Source: Antarcticirhabdus aurantiaca (GTDB taxonomy: Bacteria > Pseudomonadota > Alphaproteobacteria > Rhizobiales > Rhizobiaceae). From it: a stretch of 64,000 nt of DNA. The position numbers and the translations under genes are program-made. The notes beneath the pieces are model-generated. The model was not told the DNA's origin. It was given only the letters and a program-made list of their open reading frames with translations, and made no database searches. The stretch is from NCBI RefSeq assembly GCF_009765365.1, contig NZ_VTOM01000028.1, positions 1 to 64,000 on the forward strand. Direction: 5' to 3'. This document shows, piece after piece, positions 1-8,197 of this stretch; the first letter of the stretch is position 1, and every line of letters begins with the position of its first letter.

Positions 1-2
1 TC

Positions 3-98
3 GAGGCAGGGCGGGAACAGCGTCGCCTGATCGCGATCGGCGCCGACAACGAAGCGTCCCATGCCATCCTCCAGACCACCCTGAAGAAGATAGCATGA
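3..98 (+). CDS. C-terminal end of an unidentified protein (5' partial)
   Basis: An open frame enters from the left edge and stops at TGA 96-98, giving about 31 residues that end in HAILQTTLKKIA. The start lies outside the window. The piece is too short to place in a family, and no motif is visible. The frame is GC-rich in third positions, as expected for a coding end in this genome, but a chance open frame of this length is possible. The sequence after the stop turns into non-coding repeat DNA. Confidence 0.35.
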   Translation, partial: EAGREQRRLIAIGADNEASHAILQTTLKKIA

Positions 99-179
99 GC
101 AGGGTTTTGACACAGCCAGGGTCGAAAGCGGACGACGAAGAGCTCCAGTTATCGAAGTGTCCTAGCCAGCGATCGTGTC

Positions 180-396
180 GTCTGGAGCCGGCCTCGCACA
201 CAGGGGCGGTCCACCTACGGCGCTTTGAGGAGCGCGGCGGCCCGCCCCTGTGCACGACCCCGGCCGTCGCGGCGGTGGAACCGAACCCGACGTTTGTGAC
301 GTCTGGAGCCGGCCTCGCACACAGGGGCGGTCCACCTACAGCGCTATGGGGAGCGCGGTGGCCCGCCCCTATGCACGACCCCGGCCATCGCAGCGG
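180..396. repeat. Two tandem copies of a ~95-bp imperfect palindromic repeat
   Basis: Copy 1 (about 180-275) and copy 2 (about 301-396) start 121 bases apart and share GTCTGGAGCCGGCCTCGCAC and most of what follows. Within each copy CACAGGGGCGG near the left end is matched by its reverse complement CCGCCCCTGTG on the right (one mismatch in copy 2, CCGCCCCTATG). The flanking bases, GGCCTCG on one side and CGACCCCGGCC on the other, extend the imperfect pairing. Each copy can therefore fold into a long hairpin. The arrangement is REP/BIME-like. No open frame in either direction resembles a protein. Confidence 0.8.
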
Positions 397-467
397 CACT
401 CACTTCTGTGAAGCGAGTGAAAATTCGCATTTTATCAAGTAGATGGAGCGGTTTAGCCACTCGCTTC
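397..467. repeat. Three copies of a 10-mer forming nested inverted repeats
   Basis: CACTCACTTC (397-406) is followed after three bases by GAAGCGAGTG (410-419), giving a hairpin with one wobble pair. A third, inverted copy CACTCGCTTC lies at 458-467 and pairs perfectly with 410-419. The 38 bases between the last two are AT-rich compared with the rest of the window. The block sits exactly where the potassium-channel frame loses its similarity, so it may mark the end of inserted or rearranged DNA. A terminator role is also possible. Confidence 0.55.
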
Positions 468-1173
468 AGTTTGCCAATATGTGAAAACAGCTTGACGTCA
501 CGGTGAAATAGAGCGCGTCGACGTAGCCGGTGAGGCCGGCTCCCTCGCTGAAGAAGAAGGTGTAGACGAAGCCGGTGGCGAGGAAGAGGAAGGTGAGGAG
601 GTTCACCACCGCCCGCGCCGTGTGCTCGATATGGCCGTGGCCGTTGCGCCGCAGCGGCCGCCACAGGATGCCGGTCTGCGACAGCGACCAGAGCCGCAGG
701 ACGCGCAGGAAGGACAGGCTCCAGAGCTGCTCGGGAAAGAGCAGCGTCAAAAGGATCGCGACGTCCAGGAAGACGATCGGCTGCGCCAGCCAGCGCCGCT
801 TCTCGCGCGCCGCGAACAGGCGGGCGCCCATGTCGAGCGCCAGGACCGCCGCGACCGTGTAGTCCACGACCAGGAACCAGTCGGTGCCCCGCAGCACCGG
901 TGTCAGGATGAACAGCGCGATGATCGACAGGTCCACCGTCAGCGCCGCCATCTGGAAGCGCAGGGCTTCGGGCGAGTGGCCGTGGTAGAGCTTGCGCAGG
1001 TGGACCTGCGCGCGCGCCAGACCCGACCGCGGATGGCCGCGTACGTGGGACACGAGGCCGCGCTTGGCGGGCCGCGCGGTCGAGGGGCGAGCGGGGTCGA
1101 GGGCGGGCGGGGCGCTTGGCTTCGGCACGGATAGGGGACCAACGATGACTGACGACGAGAATAGGCCGCGCAT
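466..1173 (-). pseudogene. Potassium-channel-like protein, truncated before the selectivity filter
   Basis: The product resembles the voltage-gated-like ion channel family. It has LRKLYHGHSPEALRFQ, then hydrophobic segments (S1-S4-like), then YTFFFSEGAGLTGYVDALYF, which is the pore helix region. The family would continue with T-x-TTVGYGD, the K+ selectivity filter, and a last membrane helix. Here the frame reads TVTSSCFHILAN and stops, so filter and S6 are missing. Base composition turns AT-rich at about position 495, right at the loss of similarity. The protein cannot form a normal pore. The open frame starts at 1173, but similarity begins only near residue 55; a GTG at 1053 is another possible start and would avoid overlap with the divergent gene. 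Confidence 0.7.
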
Positions 1174-1432
1174 CGCGATCCGCTACTGCACGCAGTGCCA
1201 ATGGCTGCTGCGCGCGGCCTGGATGGCACAGGAGCTCCTGTCCACCTTCGGCCCCGATCTCGGCGAGGTCGCGCTTAGGCCCGGCACCGGCGGCGTCTTC
1301 GAGATCACGTATGACGGCGAGACGATCTGGGAGCGCAAGGCTGACGGCGGCTTCCCCGAAGCCAAGGTCCTGAAGCAGCGGGTGCGCGACCGCTTGGACC
1401 CGGAGCGCTCCCTCGGCCATTCGGATCGCTGA
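1145..1432 (+). CDS. SelT/SelW/SelH (Rdx) family thioredoxin-fold protein, Cys form
   Basis: This 95-residue protein has the CxxC redox motif YCTQC (Cys15, Cys18) right after the first strand, followed by the family features WMAQELLSTF, PGTGGVFEI and GGFPEAK. It belongs to the Rdx family of small selenoprotein W-like proteins; the second position here is cysteine, not selenocysteine. The family is thought to act in thiol redox reactions, but substrates are unknown. ATG 1145 follows GGGGACC and is chosen because similarity begins within ten residues of it. Length is normal for bacterial members. Confidence 0.9.
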   Translation: MTDDENRPRIAIRYCTQCQWLLRAAWMAQELLSTFGPDLGEVALRPGTGGVFEITYDGETIWERKADGGFPEAKVLKQRVRDRLDPERSLGHSDR

Positions 1433-1546
1433 CCGGGAGGCCTGCGTCCCGAGCGGGCCCTAGCGCACCCGGCAGGGGCTGGGCGGGCGCGCCGCATGGG
1501 GAGGGCGGAGCGGGCGCAGCGGCGCCCGCCCGGACCGTTTCCTGTG

Positions 1547-1564
1547 CCGGCATTCGGATGCCGG
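1547..1564. terminator. Hairpin between convergent genes
   Basis: CCGGCAT (1547-1553) and ATGCCGG (1558-1564) form a perfect 7-bp stem with a TCGG loop. It lies between the ends of the SelT-like gene and the DUF427 gene, which converge. There is no strong T-tract on either strand, so it may be a weak bidirectional terminator or an RNA-end stabiliser. Confidence 0.4.
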
Positions 1565-1572
1565 GCTCGGCC

Positions 1573-1971
1573 TCAGCCGACGACGACGCGGAAGTAGCGA
1601 GGATCGAAGGCCATGTGGCCGGCGATCGCCTCGACGCCCTCGCGCGGGCTCTCATAGGCCCAGATCGCGTCCTGCGCGCCTGCGCCCTCGGCCGAGATCG
1701 ACCAGTAGCTGGCCTCGCCCTTGAACGGGCAGGTCGTCGTCTTCGGCGTCTTTTCCAGGAAGGCCATCTCGACGTCGCCCATCGGAACGTAGACGACCGG
1801 GTCGCGGCCCTTTTCGTTGAGGATCTGCGAGTTCTTCGTCGAGGCGATCACCGCGTCGTGGAAGGTCACCACGACCGGTCGGTCGCTGGGCTCGATGGTG
1901 ATGCGCTCTCGCGTTTCGGCCGGACTGGCATAGGTCATGGGGGCAGGTCCCGTGTTGGACTGGTTTTCCAA
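1573..1971 (-). CDS. DUF427 domain protein
   Basis: This 132-residue protein matches the DUF427 family through VVVTFHDAVIASTKNSQIL, YVPMGDVEMAFLEKT and TTCPFKGEASYWSI, followed by AWAYESP-like IWAYESP and a final FDPRYFRVVV. The family is small, soluble and of unknown function, sometimes found beside redox or glycosyltransferase genes. The length matches single-domain members. It is transcribed away from the sigma factor gene, with about 90 bases between the two starts. A start at Met12 (MTYASP) is equally possible and would remove a poorly conserved N-terminus. Confidence 0.85.
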   Translation of the reverse strand: MENQSNTGPAPMTYASPAETRERITIEPSDRPVVVTFHDAVIASTKNSQILNEKGRDPVVYVPMGDVEMAFLEKTPKTTTCPFKGEASYWSISAEGAGAQDAIWAYESPREGVEAIAGHMAFDPRYFRVVVG

Positions 1972-2061
1972 CGAAAAGGCGCAGAGCCATCGAGGTTCCG
2001 TCCGGCAAGCGGCTATCGGCGCGTTGACAAGGGCGGCGGCACGTTGTTCGGCTCACCGTCG

Positions 2062-2667
2062 ATGAGCCTCGACCTCTCCAGCCGCAACGCCGCCCCGCCG
2101 AGCGCCTCCGCCGCCGATCCGGCGCGGGCGCGGCTCGTCCGCTGTCTCGCCGCCGTTGCCGAGGGCGACAGGACGGCGCTGCGCGAGGTCCATGATCTGA
2201 CCGTGGCGAAGCTTTTCGGCGTCGCTTATCGTATCTTGGGCGACCGCGAGGAAGCCGAGGACGTGGTGCAGGACGTCTACCTCACCGTCTGGAATCGCGC
2301 CGACCGCTTCGATCCCGGCCGGGCGAGCCCGATCACCTGGCTCGCCACGATCGCGCGCAACCGGGCGATCGACCGTTTGCGCCAGATCGGCGGGCGCCGG
2401 GCCGCGGCCGGCGGCGTTGAGGAGGCGGCCGACCTGCCGGACGGCGCGCCCGACGCGCTCGCGCTCCTCGAAGGCGCCGATGAGAGCCGGCGCCTCGCCG
2501 ACTGCCTGGGCGGCCTCGACGAGCGGGCGCGGGGCGCCATCACCGCCGCCTTCTTCGGCGGCCTGACCTATGACGAGCTGGCGCGCCGGGACGGCATGCC
2601 GCTCGGGACGATGAAGAGCCTCGTTCGCCGGGGTCTGATGAAGCTGAAGGGATGCCTAGGGGAATGA
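2062..2667 (+). CDS. ECF RNA polymerase sigma factor, SigK-like
   Basis: This 201-residue protein has sigma region 2 at about residues 50-105 (AYRILGDREEAEDVVQDVYL, then ITWLATIARNRAIDRLR) and region 4 at about 148-199 (ERARGAITAAFFGGLTYDEL, then PLGTMKSLVRRGLMKLK), with no region 3. That is the ECF architecture. The next gene encodes an RskA-type anti-sigma factor, so this is probably a SigK-like sigma released by membrane signalling. In other bacteria such pairs control oxidative or envelope stress genes; the trigger here is unknown. ATG 2062 is the last in-frame Met before conserved sequence. Stop and downstream start overlap, suggesting coupled translation. Confidence 0.9.
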   Translation: MSLDLSSRNAAPPSASAADPARARLVRCLAAVAEGDRTALREVHDLTVAKLFGVAYRILGDREEAEDVVQDVYLTVWNRADRFDPGRASPITWLATIARNRAIDRLRQIGGRRAAAGGVEEAADLPDGAPDALALLEGADESRRLADCLGGLDERARGAITAAFFGGLTYDELARRDGMPLGTMKSLVRRGLMKLKGCLGE

Positions 2668-3431
2668 GCGACGGTGCCGGCCTCGATCGCGATGACGAAG
2701 CGGACCTCGCCGCCGAATACGCGCTCGGCGTCCTCGACGGTGCCGAGCGCCGCGCCGCCGAGCGCCGCATGGCGCGCGAGCCCGCCTTCGCGCGCGCCGT
2801 CGCGGACTGGGAGCGTCGCCTCGGCCCCATGACCGGCGCCGTGCCGGCCGTTTCACCCCCGGCGGATCTCTGGAGCCGCATCGAGGCCGATCTCGCCCGC
2901 ATGACGCGCGCCGCGCCCCGGACCGCCGCTGCCCCGGTGGTCGCGCCCGAGCAGCCCCGCGGCCGCCGGGTCTCGGCGATCTGGCAGTATATCGGCCTCG
3001 CCGGCATGGGGATCGGCGCGGCGAGCGCCGCGGCCCTCATTCTCGTCGTCGCCGGATCGGGCGGTCTTCTCGGCCCGCCGCCGGGCGTTCGCGACGGCGC
3101 CATGACCGCGACGCTGGCCGCCGAAAGCGGCGCGCCGCTCTTCACCCTGGTCTACGACGCGGCGAGCGGCATGGCGACGCTGGTTCCGGTCGCCACCGCC
3201 TCGAGCGATCCCGCCCACGTCCACGAACTCTGGCTGGTTCCCCCGGGCGGCGCGGCGCCGCGCTCCCTCGGGATTCTGGCGAGCACGGGGCCGATCCGGA
3301 TGCGCCTCGACGGGCAGGCCGCGGACATGCCGCGCTCGGCGATCGCGGTGTCGCTCGAGCCGGCCGGCGGCTCGCCGACCGGCCTTCCCACCGGCCCGGT
3401 GGTGGCGAGCGGCGCCCTGACGGCGCTATGA
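2652..3431 (+). CDS. Anti-sigma-K factor, RskA-like membrane protein
   Basis: The N-terminal part (about residues 15-60: DEADLAAEYALGVLDGAERR and on) is the anti-sigma domain seen in RskA proteins. One membrane helix lies at about residues 113-136. The remaining 120 residues form the periplasmic RskA domain (LFTLVYDAASGMATLVPV, HVHELWLVPPGG, AIAVSLEPAGGSP). It should hold the sigma factor at the membrane until a signal arrives. ATG 2652 and ATG 2664 are both possible; the latter overlaps the sigma stop as ATGA. Either way the genes overlap and are a single operon. Confidence 0.9.
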   Translation: MPRGMSDGAGLDRDDEADLAAEYALGVLDGAERRAAERRMAREPAFARAVADWERRLGPMTGAVPAVSPPADLWSRIEADLARMTRAAPRTAAAPVVAPEQPRGRRVSAIWQYIGLAGMGIGAASAAALILVVAGSGGLLGPPPGVRDGAMTATLAAESGAPLFTLVYDAASGMATLVPVATASSDPAHVHELWLVPPGGAAPRSLGILASTGPIRMRLDGQAADMPRSAIAVSLEPAGGSPTGLPTGPVVASGALTAL

Positions 3432-3474
3432 GGCGGCGCGCGCGCCGAGCGGGCGCCGAAGGAAAAGTCGCGTC

Positions 3475-3633
3475 GTGACCAAGGTCCTGTCGGTCCTCCT
3501 CCTCTTCGTCATGGCTCTGCATATCTGGCGCCCCCTGGGCCTGCCGGGCCTTCGCCGGCGCGCCGACGCCTGGAAGATCGCCGCCTTCGCCTTCGTGGTT
3601 TTCGGGCTGACCATCCTGATCCGCCCCGAATGA
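3475..3633 (+). CDS. Small conserved-type membrane protein, 52 residues
   Basis: A GTG start at 3475 follows AAGGAAAA (3459-3466) at a good distance and opens a 52-residue frame ending at TGA 3631. The protein has two hydrophobic segments, VLSVLLLFVMALHIW and IAAFAFVVFGLTILI, joined by a positively charged turn LPGLRRRADAWK. This gives a hairpin membrane protein with the loop on the cytoplasmic side. It follows the anti-sigma gene by 43 bases and may be in the same transcript. Function is unknown. Confidence 0.65.
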   Translation: MTKVLSVLLLFVMALHIWRPLGLPGLRRRADAWKIAAFAFVVFGLTILIRPE

Positions 3634-3752
3634 GCCGCCTTCGTCGCGCAGATTTGAACAGCCGACCTTGCTGGTGTAGAGAGCGCCGTTCCGCGAGGTG
3701 GCAGAGTTTTTGGGATACGCGCGGCGCGTTCCCGACATGAACGGGGATACGC

Positions 3753-5042
3753 ATGGACCGGATTCGCATTCGCGGCGGTAACGAGCTGAACGGCACGATC
3801 GCGATCTCGGGCGCCAAGAACGCGACGCTTCCCCTGATGATCGCCTCGCTGCTCACCGACGACACGCTGACGCTCGAGAACGTCCCCCACCTCGCCGACG
3901 TCGAGCAGCTCATCCGCATCCTCGGCAATCACGGCGTCGACTACGCCGTGTCCGGCAAGCGCCTCAACCAGAGCCGCGCGGGCGGGCGCACCATCCACTT
4001 CACCGCCCGCACCATCGTCGACACGACAGCGCCCTACGAGCTCGTCTCCAAGATGCGCGCGAGCTTCTGGGTCATCGGCCCGCTTCTCGCCCGCTGCCAC
4101 AAGGCGCGCGTCTCGCTGCCGGGCGGCTGCGCCATCGGCACGCGGCCCGTGGACCTCTTCATCGAGGGCCTCCAGGCGCTCGGCGCGACGATCGACATCG
4201 ACAGCGGCTACGTCGTCGCCGAGGCCAAGGGCGGTCTCGTTGGCAACCGCTACCGCTTCCCCAAGGTCTCGGTCGGCGCGACCCACGTCATGCTGATGGC
4301 GGCCTCGCTGGCCAAGGGCGAGACGGTGATCGAGAACGCCGCGCGCGAGCCCGAGATCGCCGATCTCGCCGCCTGCCTCAACGCCATGGGCGCGCGCATC
4401 GAGGGCGCCGGCACCTCCACCATCACCATCCAGGGCGTCGACGCCCTGTCGGGCGCGCGCCACCGCGTCCTGCCCGATCGCATCGAGACCGGCACCTACG
4501 CCATGGCTGTGGCCATGACCGGCGGCGACGTCACGCTCCAGAACACCAGCGTCGAGCTTCTCGAAAGCGCCCTCGACACGCTGCGCCAGGCGGGCGCCGG
4601 CATCGAGGCGGTGCCGGACGGCATCCGCGTCACCCGCAACGGCAACGGAATCCAGCCGGTCGACGTGATGACCGATCCCTATCCCGGCTTCCCGACCGAC
4701 CTCCAGGCGCAGTTCATGGCGCTGATGACGCGGGCGAACGGCACCGCGCGCATCACCGAGACGATCTTCGAGAACCGCTTCATGCACGTCCAGGAGCTGG
4801 CGCGACTCGGCGCGCGCATCTCGCTCTCCGGCCAGGTCGCGACCGTCGAGGGCGTTTCGCGCCTCGCCGGCGCGCCGGTCATGGCGACCGACCTTCGCGC
4901 CTCCGTCTCGCTCGTGATCGCCGGCCTCGCGGCGGAAGGCGAGACTACCGTCAACCGCGTCTACCATCTCGACCGCGGCTTCGAGCGGCTGGAGGAGAAG
5001 CTCGGCGCCTGCGGCGCGGAGATCGAGCGCATTTCCGGTTGA
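3753..5042 (+). CDS. murA: UDP-N-acetylglucosamine 1-carboxyvinyltransferase
   Basis: MurA transfers enolpyruvate from PEP to UDP-GlcNAc, the first committed step of peptidoglycan synthesis in the cytoplasm. The 429-residue protein has the usual length. It shows the substrate lysine in [10 protein letters not shown] (Lys22) and the catalytic loop [15 protein letters not shown] with the active-site Cys126, which is also the residue modified by fosfomycin. ATG 3753 is preceded by GGGGAT. Overlapping its stop codon is a 15-base palindrome, CCGGTTGACAACCGG (5035-5049), a possible weak terminator. Confidence 0.97.
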   Translation: MDRIRIRGGNELNGTIAISGAKNATLPLMIASLLTDDTLTLENVPHLADVEQLIRILGNHGVDYAVSGKRLNQSRAGGRTIHFTARTIVDTTAPYELVSKMRASFWVIGPLLARCHKARVSLPGGCAIGTRPVDLFIEGLQALGATIDIDSGYVVAEAKGGLVGNRYRFPKVSVGATHVMLMAASLAKGETVIENAAREPEIADLAACLNAMGARIEGAGTSTITIQGVDALSGARHRVLPDRIETGTYAMAVAMTGGDVTLQNTSVELLESALDTLRQAGAGIEAVPDGIRVTRNGNGIQPVDVMTDPYPGFPTDLQAQFMALMTRANGTARITETIFENRFMHVQELARLGARISLSGQVATVEGVSRLAGAPVMATDLRASVSLVIAGLAAEGETTVNRVYHLDRGFERLEEKLGACGAEIERISG

Positions 5043-5056
5043 CAACCGGTCGCGCC

Positions 5057-5085
5057 TTGCTTTTTCGCCTCTTCCGCACGATTTA
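5057..5085 (+). promoter_or_regulatory. Possible sigma-70-type promoter of infA
   Basis: TTGCTT (5057-5062), a 17-base spacer and GATTTA (5080-5085) lie 119 bases before the infA start. The -35 is close to consensus and the -10 is weak. Confidence 0.35.
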
Positions 5086-5203
5086 GAGGCGACAGCCTCA
5101 TCGGATTCGAATACAGGCCGCCCCATGCCGGCGGCGTAACGCAGCCTCGCGACCCCGTGCCCCGTGCGCCGGTCTCGCGCCACAATCAGGGTACTGCTCA
5201 CAC

Positions 5204-5422
5204 ATGGCCAAGGAAGAAGTTCTCGAGTTTCCGGGGACGGTCACCGAACTGCTCCCCAATGCGACCTTCCGCATCAAGCTCGAGAACGATCACGAGATCA
5301 TCGCTCACACGGCGGGCCGCATGCGCAAGAACCGCATCCGCGTTCTCACCGGCGACAAGGTGCTGGTCGAGATGACGCCCTACGACCTGTCAAAGGGTCG
5401 CATCACCTACCGCTTCAAGTAA
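5204..5422 (+). CDS. infA: Translation initiation factor IF-1
   Basis: The 72-residue protein [20 protein letters not shown]... is a typical IF-1: a single S1/OB-fold domain that binds the ribosomal A site during initiation with IF-2 and IF-3. The length, [16 protein letters not shown] and the ending [11 protein letters not shown] are characteristic. It lies 162 bases after murA and 43 bases before maf, the order common in related alphaproteobacteria. Confidence 0.97.
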   Translation: MAKEEVLEFPGTVTELLPNATFRIKLENDHEIIAHTAGRMRKNRIRVLTGDKVLVEMTPYDLSKGRITYRFK

Positions 5423-5465
5423 GGCGGCGCGAAACGGCACCGCGGGCGACCGGAAGGGCGACGGC

Positions 5466-6143
5466 ATGGCGAAGCGCGCGCTGAAACTCGTTCTCGCCTC
5501 GGCGTCGCCGCGGCGGCTCGAACTCCTGCAGCAGGCCGGTATCGAGCCGGACCGGCTGATGCCGGCCGACCTCGACGAGACGCCGAAGAAGAACGAGCAT
5601 CCCCGCGCGCTCGCCAAGCGCCTGGCGCGCGAGAAGGCCGAGCATATCCTGTCGCTGCTCGCCGCGCGGGGCGAGGCGGAGGACCGCCTCGTGCTCGCGG
5701 CGGACACGGTGGTTTCCGTCAGCCGGCAGATCCTGCCCAAGCCCGAGCTCTCCGAGGACGCGGTCTCGAACCTGCGCATCCTGTCGGGCCGCACGCACCG
5801 CGTCTACACCGGCCTCTGCGTCCTCGGCGCCTCCGGTCGGGCCCGCCTGCGCCTCGTCGAGACGCGGGTCCGCTTCAAGCGCCTGTCGCGCGAGGACATC
5901 GAGGCCTACGTCGCGTCGGGCGAATGGCGCGGCAAGGCCGGCGGCTACGCCATCCAGGGCCTGGCCGGCTCCTTCGTGGTGCGCCTCGTCGGCTCCTACA
6001 CCAACGTCGTCGGCCTGCCGCTTGCCGAAAGCGTCGACCAGCTCGCCGGCGCCGGCTACGACATCCATGCCCGCTGGCGCGACGGCGGCCTCATCGAGGC
6101 GGTCGGCGCGAACGAGGCGGAGCTCGAAGAGGTCACGGCCTGA
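5466..6143 (+). CDS. maf: Maf family nucleoside triphosphate pyrophosphatase
   Basis: Maf proteins hydrolyse non-canonical or pyrimidine NTPs to NMP and PPi and are linked to septum inhibition. This 225-residue protein has the family signature [12 protein letters not shown] near the N-terminus, AADTVVSV (catalytic Asp), [24 protein letters not shown] and [17 protein letters not shown] suggests the dTTP/UTP (YhdE-like) subgroup, which is an inference. It lies 43 bases after infA and 57 bases before yacG and is probably co-transcribed with both. Confidence 0.93.
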   Translation: MAKRALKLVLASASPRRLELLQQAGIEPDRLMPADLDETPKKNEHPRALAKRLAREKAEHILSLLAARGEAEDRLVLAADTVVSVSRQILPKPELSEDAVSNLRILSGRTHRVYTGLCVLGASGRARLRLVETRVRFKRLSREDIEAYVASGEWRGKAGGYAIQGLAGSFVVRLVGSYTNVVGLPLAESVDQLAGAGYDIHARWRDGGLIEAVGANEAELEEVTA

Positions 6144-6200
6144 CGCGGATCGCGGGGCCCTGGATGCCGGATCGAGCTGCTTTTTCGGAACTTCGGGATC

Positions 6201-6395
6201 ATGCCAAAGGACGCCATCGTCACGCCCCTGCGCCCCAAGCGCCAGTGCCCGGAATGCGGCCGCCCCTCGGAGCGCGCCGTTTATCCGTTCTGCTCCGTCC
6301 GCTGCAAGGACGTCGACCTGCACCGCTGGCTGACCGGCTCCTACGTCATTCCCGGCGAGGACGCCGAGTCGCCGCCTTCGGACGATGGGCGCTGA
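6201..6395 (+). CDS. yacG: DNA gyrase inhibitor YacG, zinc-binding
   Basis: This 64-residue protein has the YacG zinc site: CPECGRP followed by [15 protein letters not shown], i.e. CxxC and CxxxC, then the typical YVIPG. E. coli YacG binds GyrB and blocks DNA binding by gyrase. The position after maf is the usual one in Hyphomicrobiales. The first ten residues are variable in the family. The gene converges with the protease gene at 6399; only three bases separate the ends. Confidence 0.93.
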   Translation: MPKDAIVTPLRPKRQCPECGRPSERAVYPFCSVRCKDVDLHRWLTGSYVIPGEDAESPPSDDGR

Positions 6396-6398
6396 GCG

Positions 6399-7016
6399 CT
6401 ACTTCTTCGTCGCCGCCACGAGCGCGGTCGCGCCGTCGTCGATGATCGCGTCCCAGCGGCCGCCGTTCACCGGGTTCTGCCGCTTGACGAAGGTGTAGGG
6501 CGTCTCGCTCCAGAGCTTCACGCGCCAGTCGAGGTTGTCGAGCACGAAGTCGCCTTGCGTGGTCCGCAGCGTCAGCACCGCGTGGCCCTCGCCGTCGCTC
6601 TTCTTCACCACGGTCAGGAGGAGGTTGCCGATGTCGATGCCCGCTTCGACCAGGCGCTTGCGCTTGAGGAGGGCGAAGTCCTCGCAGTCGCCGCGGCCGA
6701 CGTCGGGAAGCGTCCAGCGCTCCTCGACCCCGTAGACGGTCCGATCGGAGGCCGGCTCGATCGCCGCGTTGATCTCGACGTTGAGCCCCGCGATCTTGCC
6801 GATCAGCATGGCGTCCAGGGCGACCGGGACGGGCGCTTCCTTGCCGTGGACCGTGCAGTCGGCCTTGGCCTGCCGGCAGTAGTTGAAGTGCCCGATCGGC
6901 TGCGACGTCGGCTTGCCGATCGCCATCGCGAGCTCGGTCGCCGATACCGCACCGCTCGAAACGAGCGAGAAGAGCGCGCACGCAATCGCGGCGCGACGAG
7001 CGCTGTGTTTGCCCAA
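6399..7016 (-). CDS. Secreted transglutaminase-like cysteine protease (BTLCP, peptidase C93)
   Basis: The 205-residue protein begins with a signal peptide (about residues 1-26, ending ATELA). The papain-like triad of the BTLCP family is visible: Cys111 in GRGDCEDFALLKR, His145 in GEGHAVLTL and Asp160 in FVLDNLD. Better-studied relatives such as LapG cut cell-surface adhesins under cyclic-di-GMP control; whether this one does is unknown, as no LapD-like partner is adjacent. The start is TTG at 7016, preceded by GGGGGT. Two EAL proteins elsewhere in the window show that cyclic-di-GMP signalling exists in this organism. Confidence 0.9.
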   Translation of the reverse strand: MGKHSARRAAIACALFSLVSSGAVSATELAMAIGKPTSQPIGHFNYCRQAKADCTVHGKEAPVPVALDAMLIGKIAGLNVEINAAIEPASDRTVYGVEERWTLPDVGRGDCEDFALLKRKRLVEAGIDIGNLLLTVVKKSDGEGHAVLTLRTTQGDFVLDNLDWRVKLWSETPYTFVKRQNPVNGGRWDAIIDDGATALVAATKK

Positions 7017-7316
7017 TGCTGACCCCCGTCAGACCCTGTTTGCCGTCTTTTTCTTGTTGTTGGGGGGATGGTGTAATTGGGAGCCGGACCTGTCAACGAT
7101 GCTGACCTACCCGGATCGCGCTCCCGGTCAGTCCCGCGTCAGGATCGGTTGCCAAACCTGCTCGTTTTACGAGCAACGGGTTTCTCGAACGCCACGATTC
7201 GCGCCATACTGGCCTCGAAACGCCTGCGATTCCGGCAGGTTGAGCCGTCTTGTTGCGGCAAAGTGACAGGCCGTTCGATTCTGTCGCGGCGCTCCTCGCC
7301 GCGTGCGAGGCGTGCC
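7017..7316. promoter_or_regulatory. Intergenic region with a promoter for the BTLCP gene and a 17-bp dyad
   Basis: On the minus strand, TTGACA (complement of 7091-7096), a 17-base spacer and CACCAT (complement of 7068-7073) form a possible promoter for the protease gene. Upstream of it is a perfect dyad, TGCTCGT (7159-7165) and ACGAGCA (7169-7175) with a TTT centre, shaped like a regulator binding site or a short hairpin. No credible gene was seen in this stretch. Confidence 0.4.
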
Positions 7317-8120
7317 CTAGACCGAGGCCGCTTGCGCCGAGAGTTCCTCCGCGGCGCGCAGCATCCGATCGATATCCTGGGGGCGCGACAGGCGATGGTC
7401 TCCGTCGCGGATGAGGGTCGTCACCACGTCGTCGAAGGGCATGAGCTCCACGAGGGCCAGGGCGTGCGCGAAGGGGACGTCGGGGTCCTCCATGCCCTGC
7501 AGCACGCGCACCGGCGCGCCGACCTTGATCGGCTGCGTCATGACCGCGGCGTCTCGTCCGTCCTCGATGAGCCGCGCCGTGTAGATCGTCGGCTCGGGGC
7601 CGTAAGGAGAGGGCACGGCGAAGAAGCCCTGCGCGGCGAGGTCGGCGCGCTCCTTCGGCGTGAGCTTCGGCTCCAGCAGCCGCGCGGTGAAGTCCGGTGC
7701 CGGTGCGATGAGGAGGAGGCCCGCGAGGTTCGGCGCCGGCCCGGCTCGCCCGAGCGCCAGGCGCAGGGCGATCCAGGCGCCCATGGAGGAGCCGACGAGC
7801 ACCACCGGTTCATCCGGCGTCGACACGGCCGCGAGGACGCGCGCCGCGTCGCGCGTCCAGGACGAGATCGTGCCGTCGCGGAAGGCGCCCTCCGACTCGC
7901 CGTGCCCGGCATAGTCGAGGCGCAGGAAGGCTTGCCCGCGATCCGCCGCGAAGGTGTCGAGCGCTTCGGCCTTGGTGCCTGCCATGTCGGATCCGTAGCC
8001 GCCCAGCCAGACGAGGCGCGGGCCCCGGCCGTCCCGGCGGCGAAAGGCGAGGCGCGGCATCGCCTCGCCCGCCTCGGATGCGAGGAACTCCGTCGGGGAG
8101 GGGGGCTGGGGCTCGGTCAT
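7317..8120 (-). CDS. Alpha/beta hydrolase, ABHD10-like
   Basis: This 267-residue soluble protein has the nucleophile elbow GSSMGAW (Ser112), the sequence GYGSDMAGTKAEAL, and FLRLDYAGHGESEG, which are typical of the family containing mammalian ABHD10 (an acyl-protein thioesterase and acyl-glucuronide esterase). The likely acid is the Asp in EDPDVPF and the His is in DGDHRLS. The true bacterial substrate is unknown. The gene is divergent from infC, an arrangement seen in related genomes. Confidence 0.88.
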   Translation of the reverse strand: MTEPQPPSPTEFLASEAGEAMPRLAFRRRDGRGPRLVWLGGYGSDMAGTKAEALDTFAADRGQAFLRLDYAGHGESEGAFRDGTISSWTRDAARVLAAVSTPDEPVVLVGSSMGAWIALRLALGRAGPAPNLAGLLLIAPAPDFTARLLEPKLTPKERADLAAQGFFAVPSPYGPEPTIYTARLIEDGRDAAVMTQPIKVGAPVRVLQGMEDPDVPFAHALALVELMPFDDVVTTLIRDGDHRLSRPQDIDRMLRAAEELSAQAASV

Positions 8121-8197
8121 GGTGGATCTCGCGGGCTGAACGAAGGGGCTTCGCGCGTGATTCGTCGCTTCCCGCCCCGCGTCAAGCGATTGACCGG

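Noticed and set aside
344-1420. Long minus-strand frame of 358 codons over the channel gene
   Set aside because: It overlaps the real channel frame and the SelT-like gene, is Arg/Pro/Ala-rich, and shows no family similarity; it is a frame shadow of GC-rich coding DNA.
3640-3752. Possible tRNA in the murA upstream region
   Set aside because: A few tRNA-like words occur, but no cloverleaf with matching acceptor and T-arm can be drawn.
3426-5201. 591-codon frame antisense to murA
   Set aside because: The sequence is an Ala/Asp/Gly/Arg-rich shadow, while murA on the other strand is certain.
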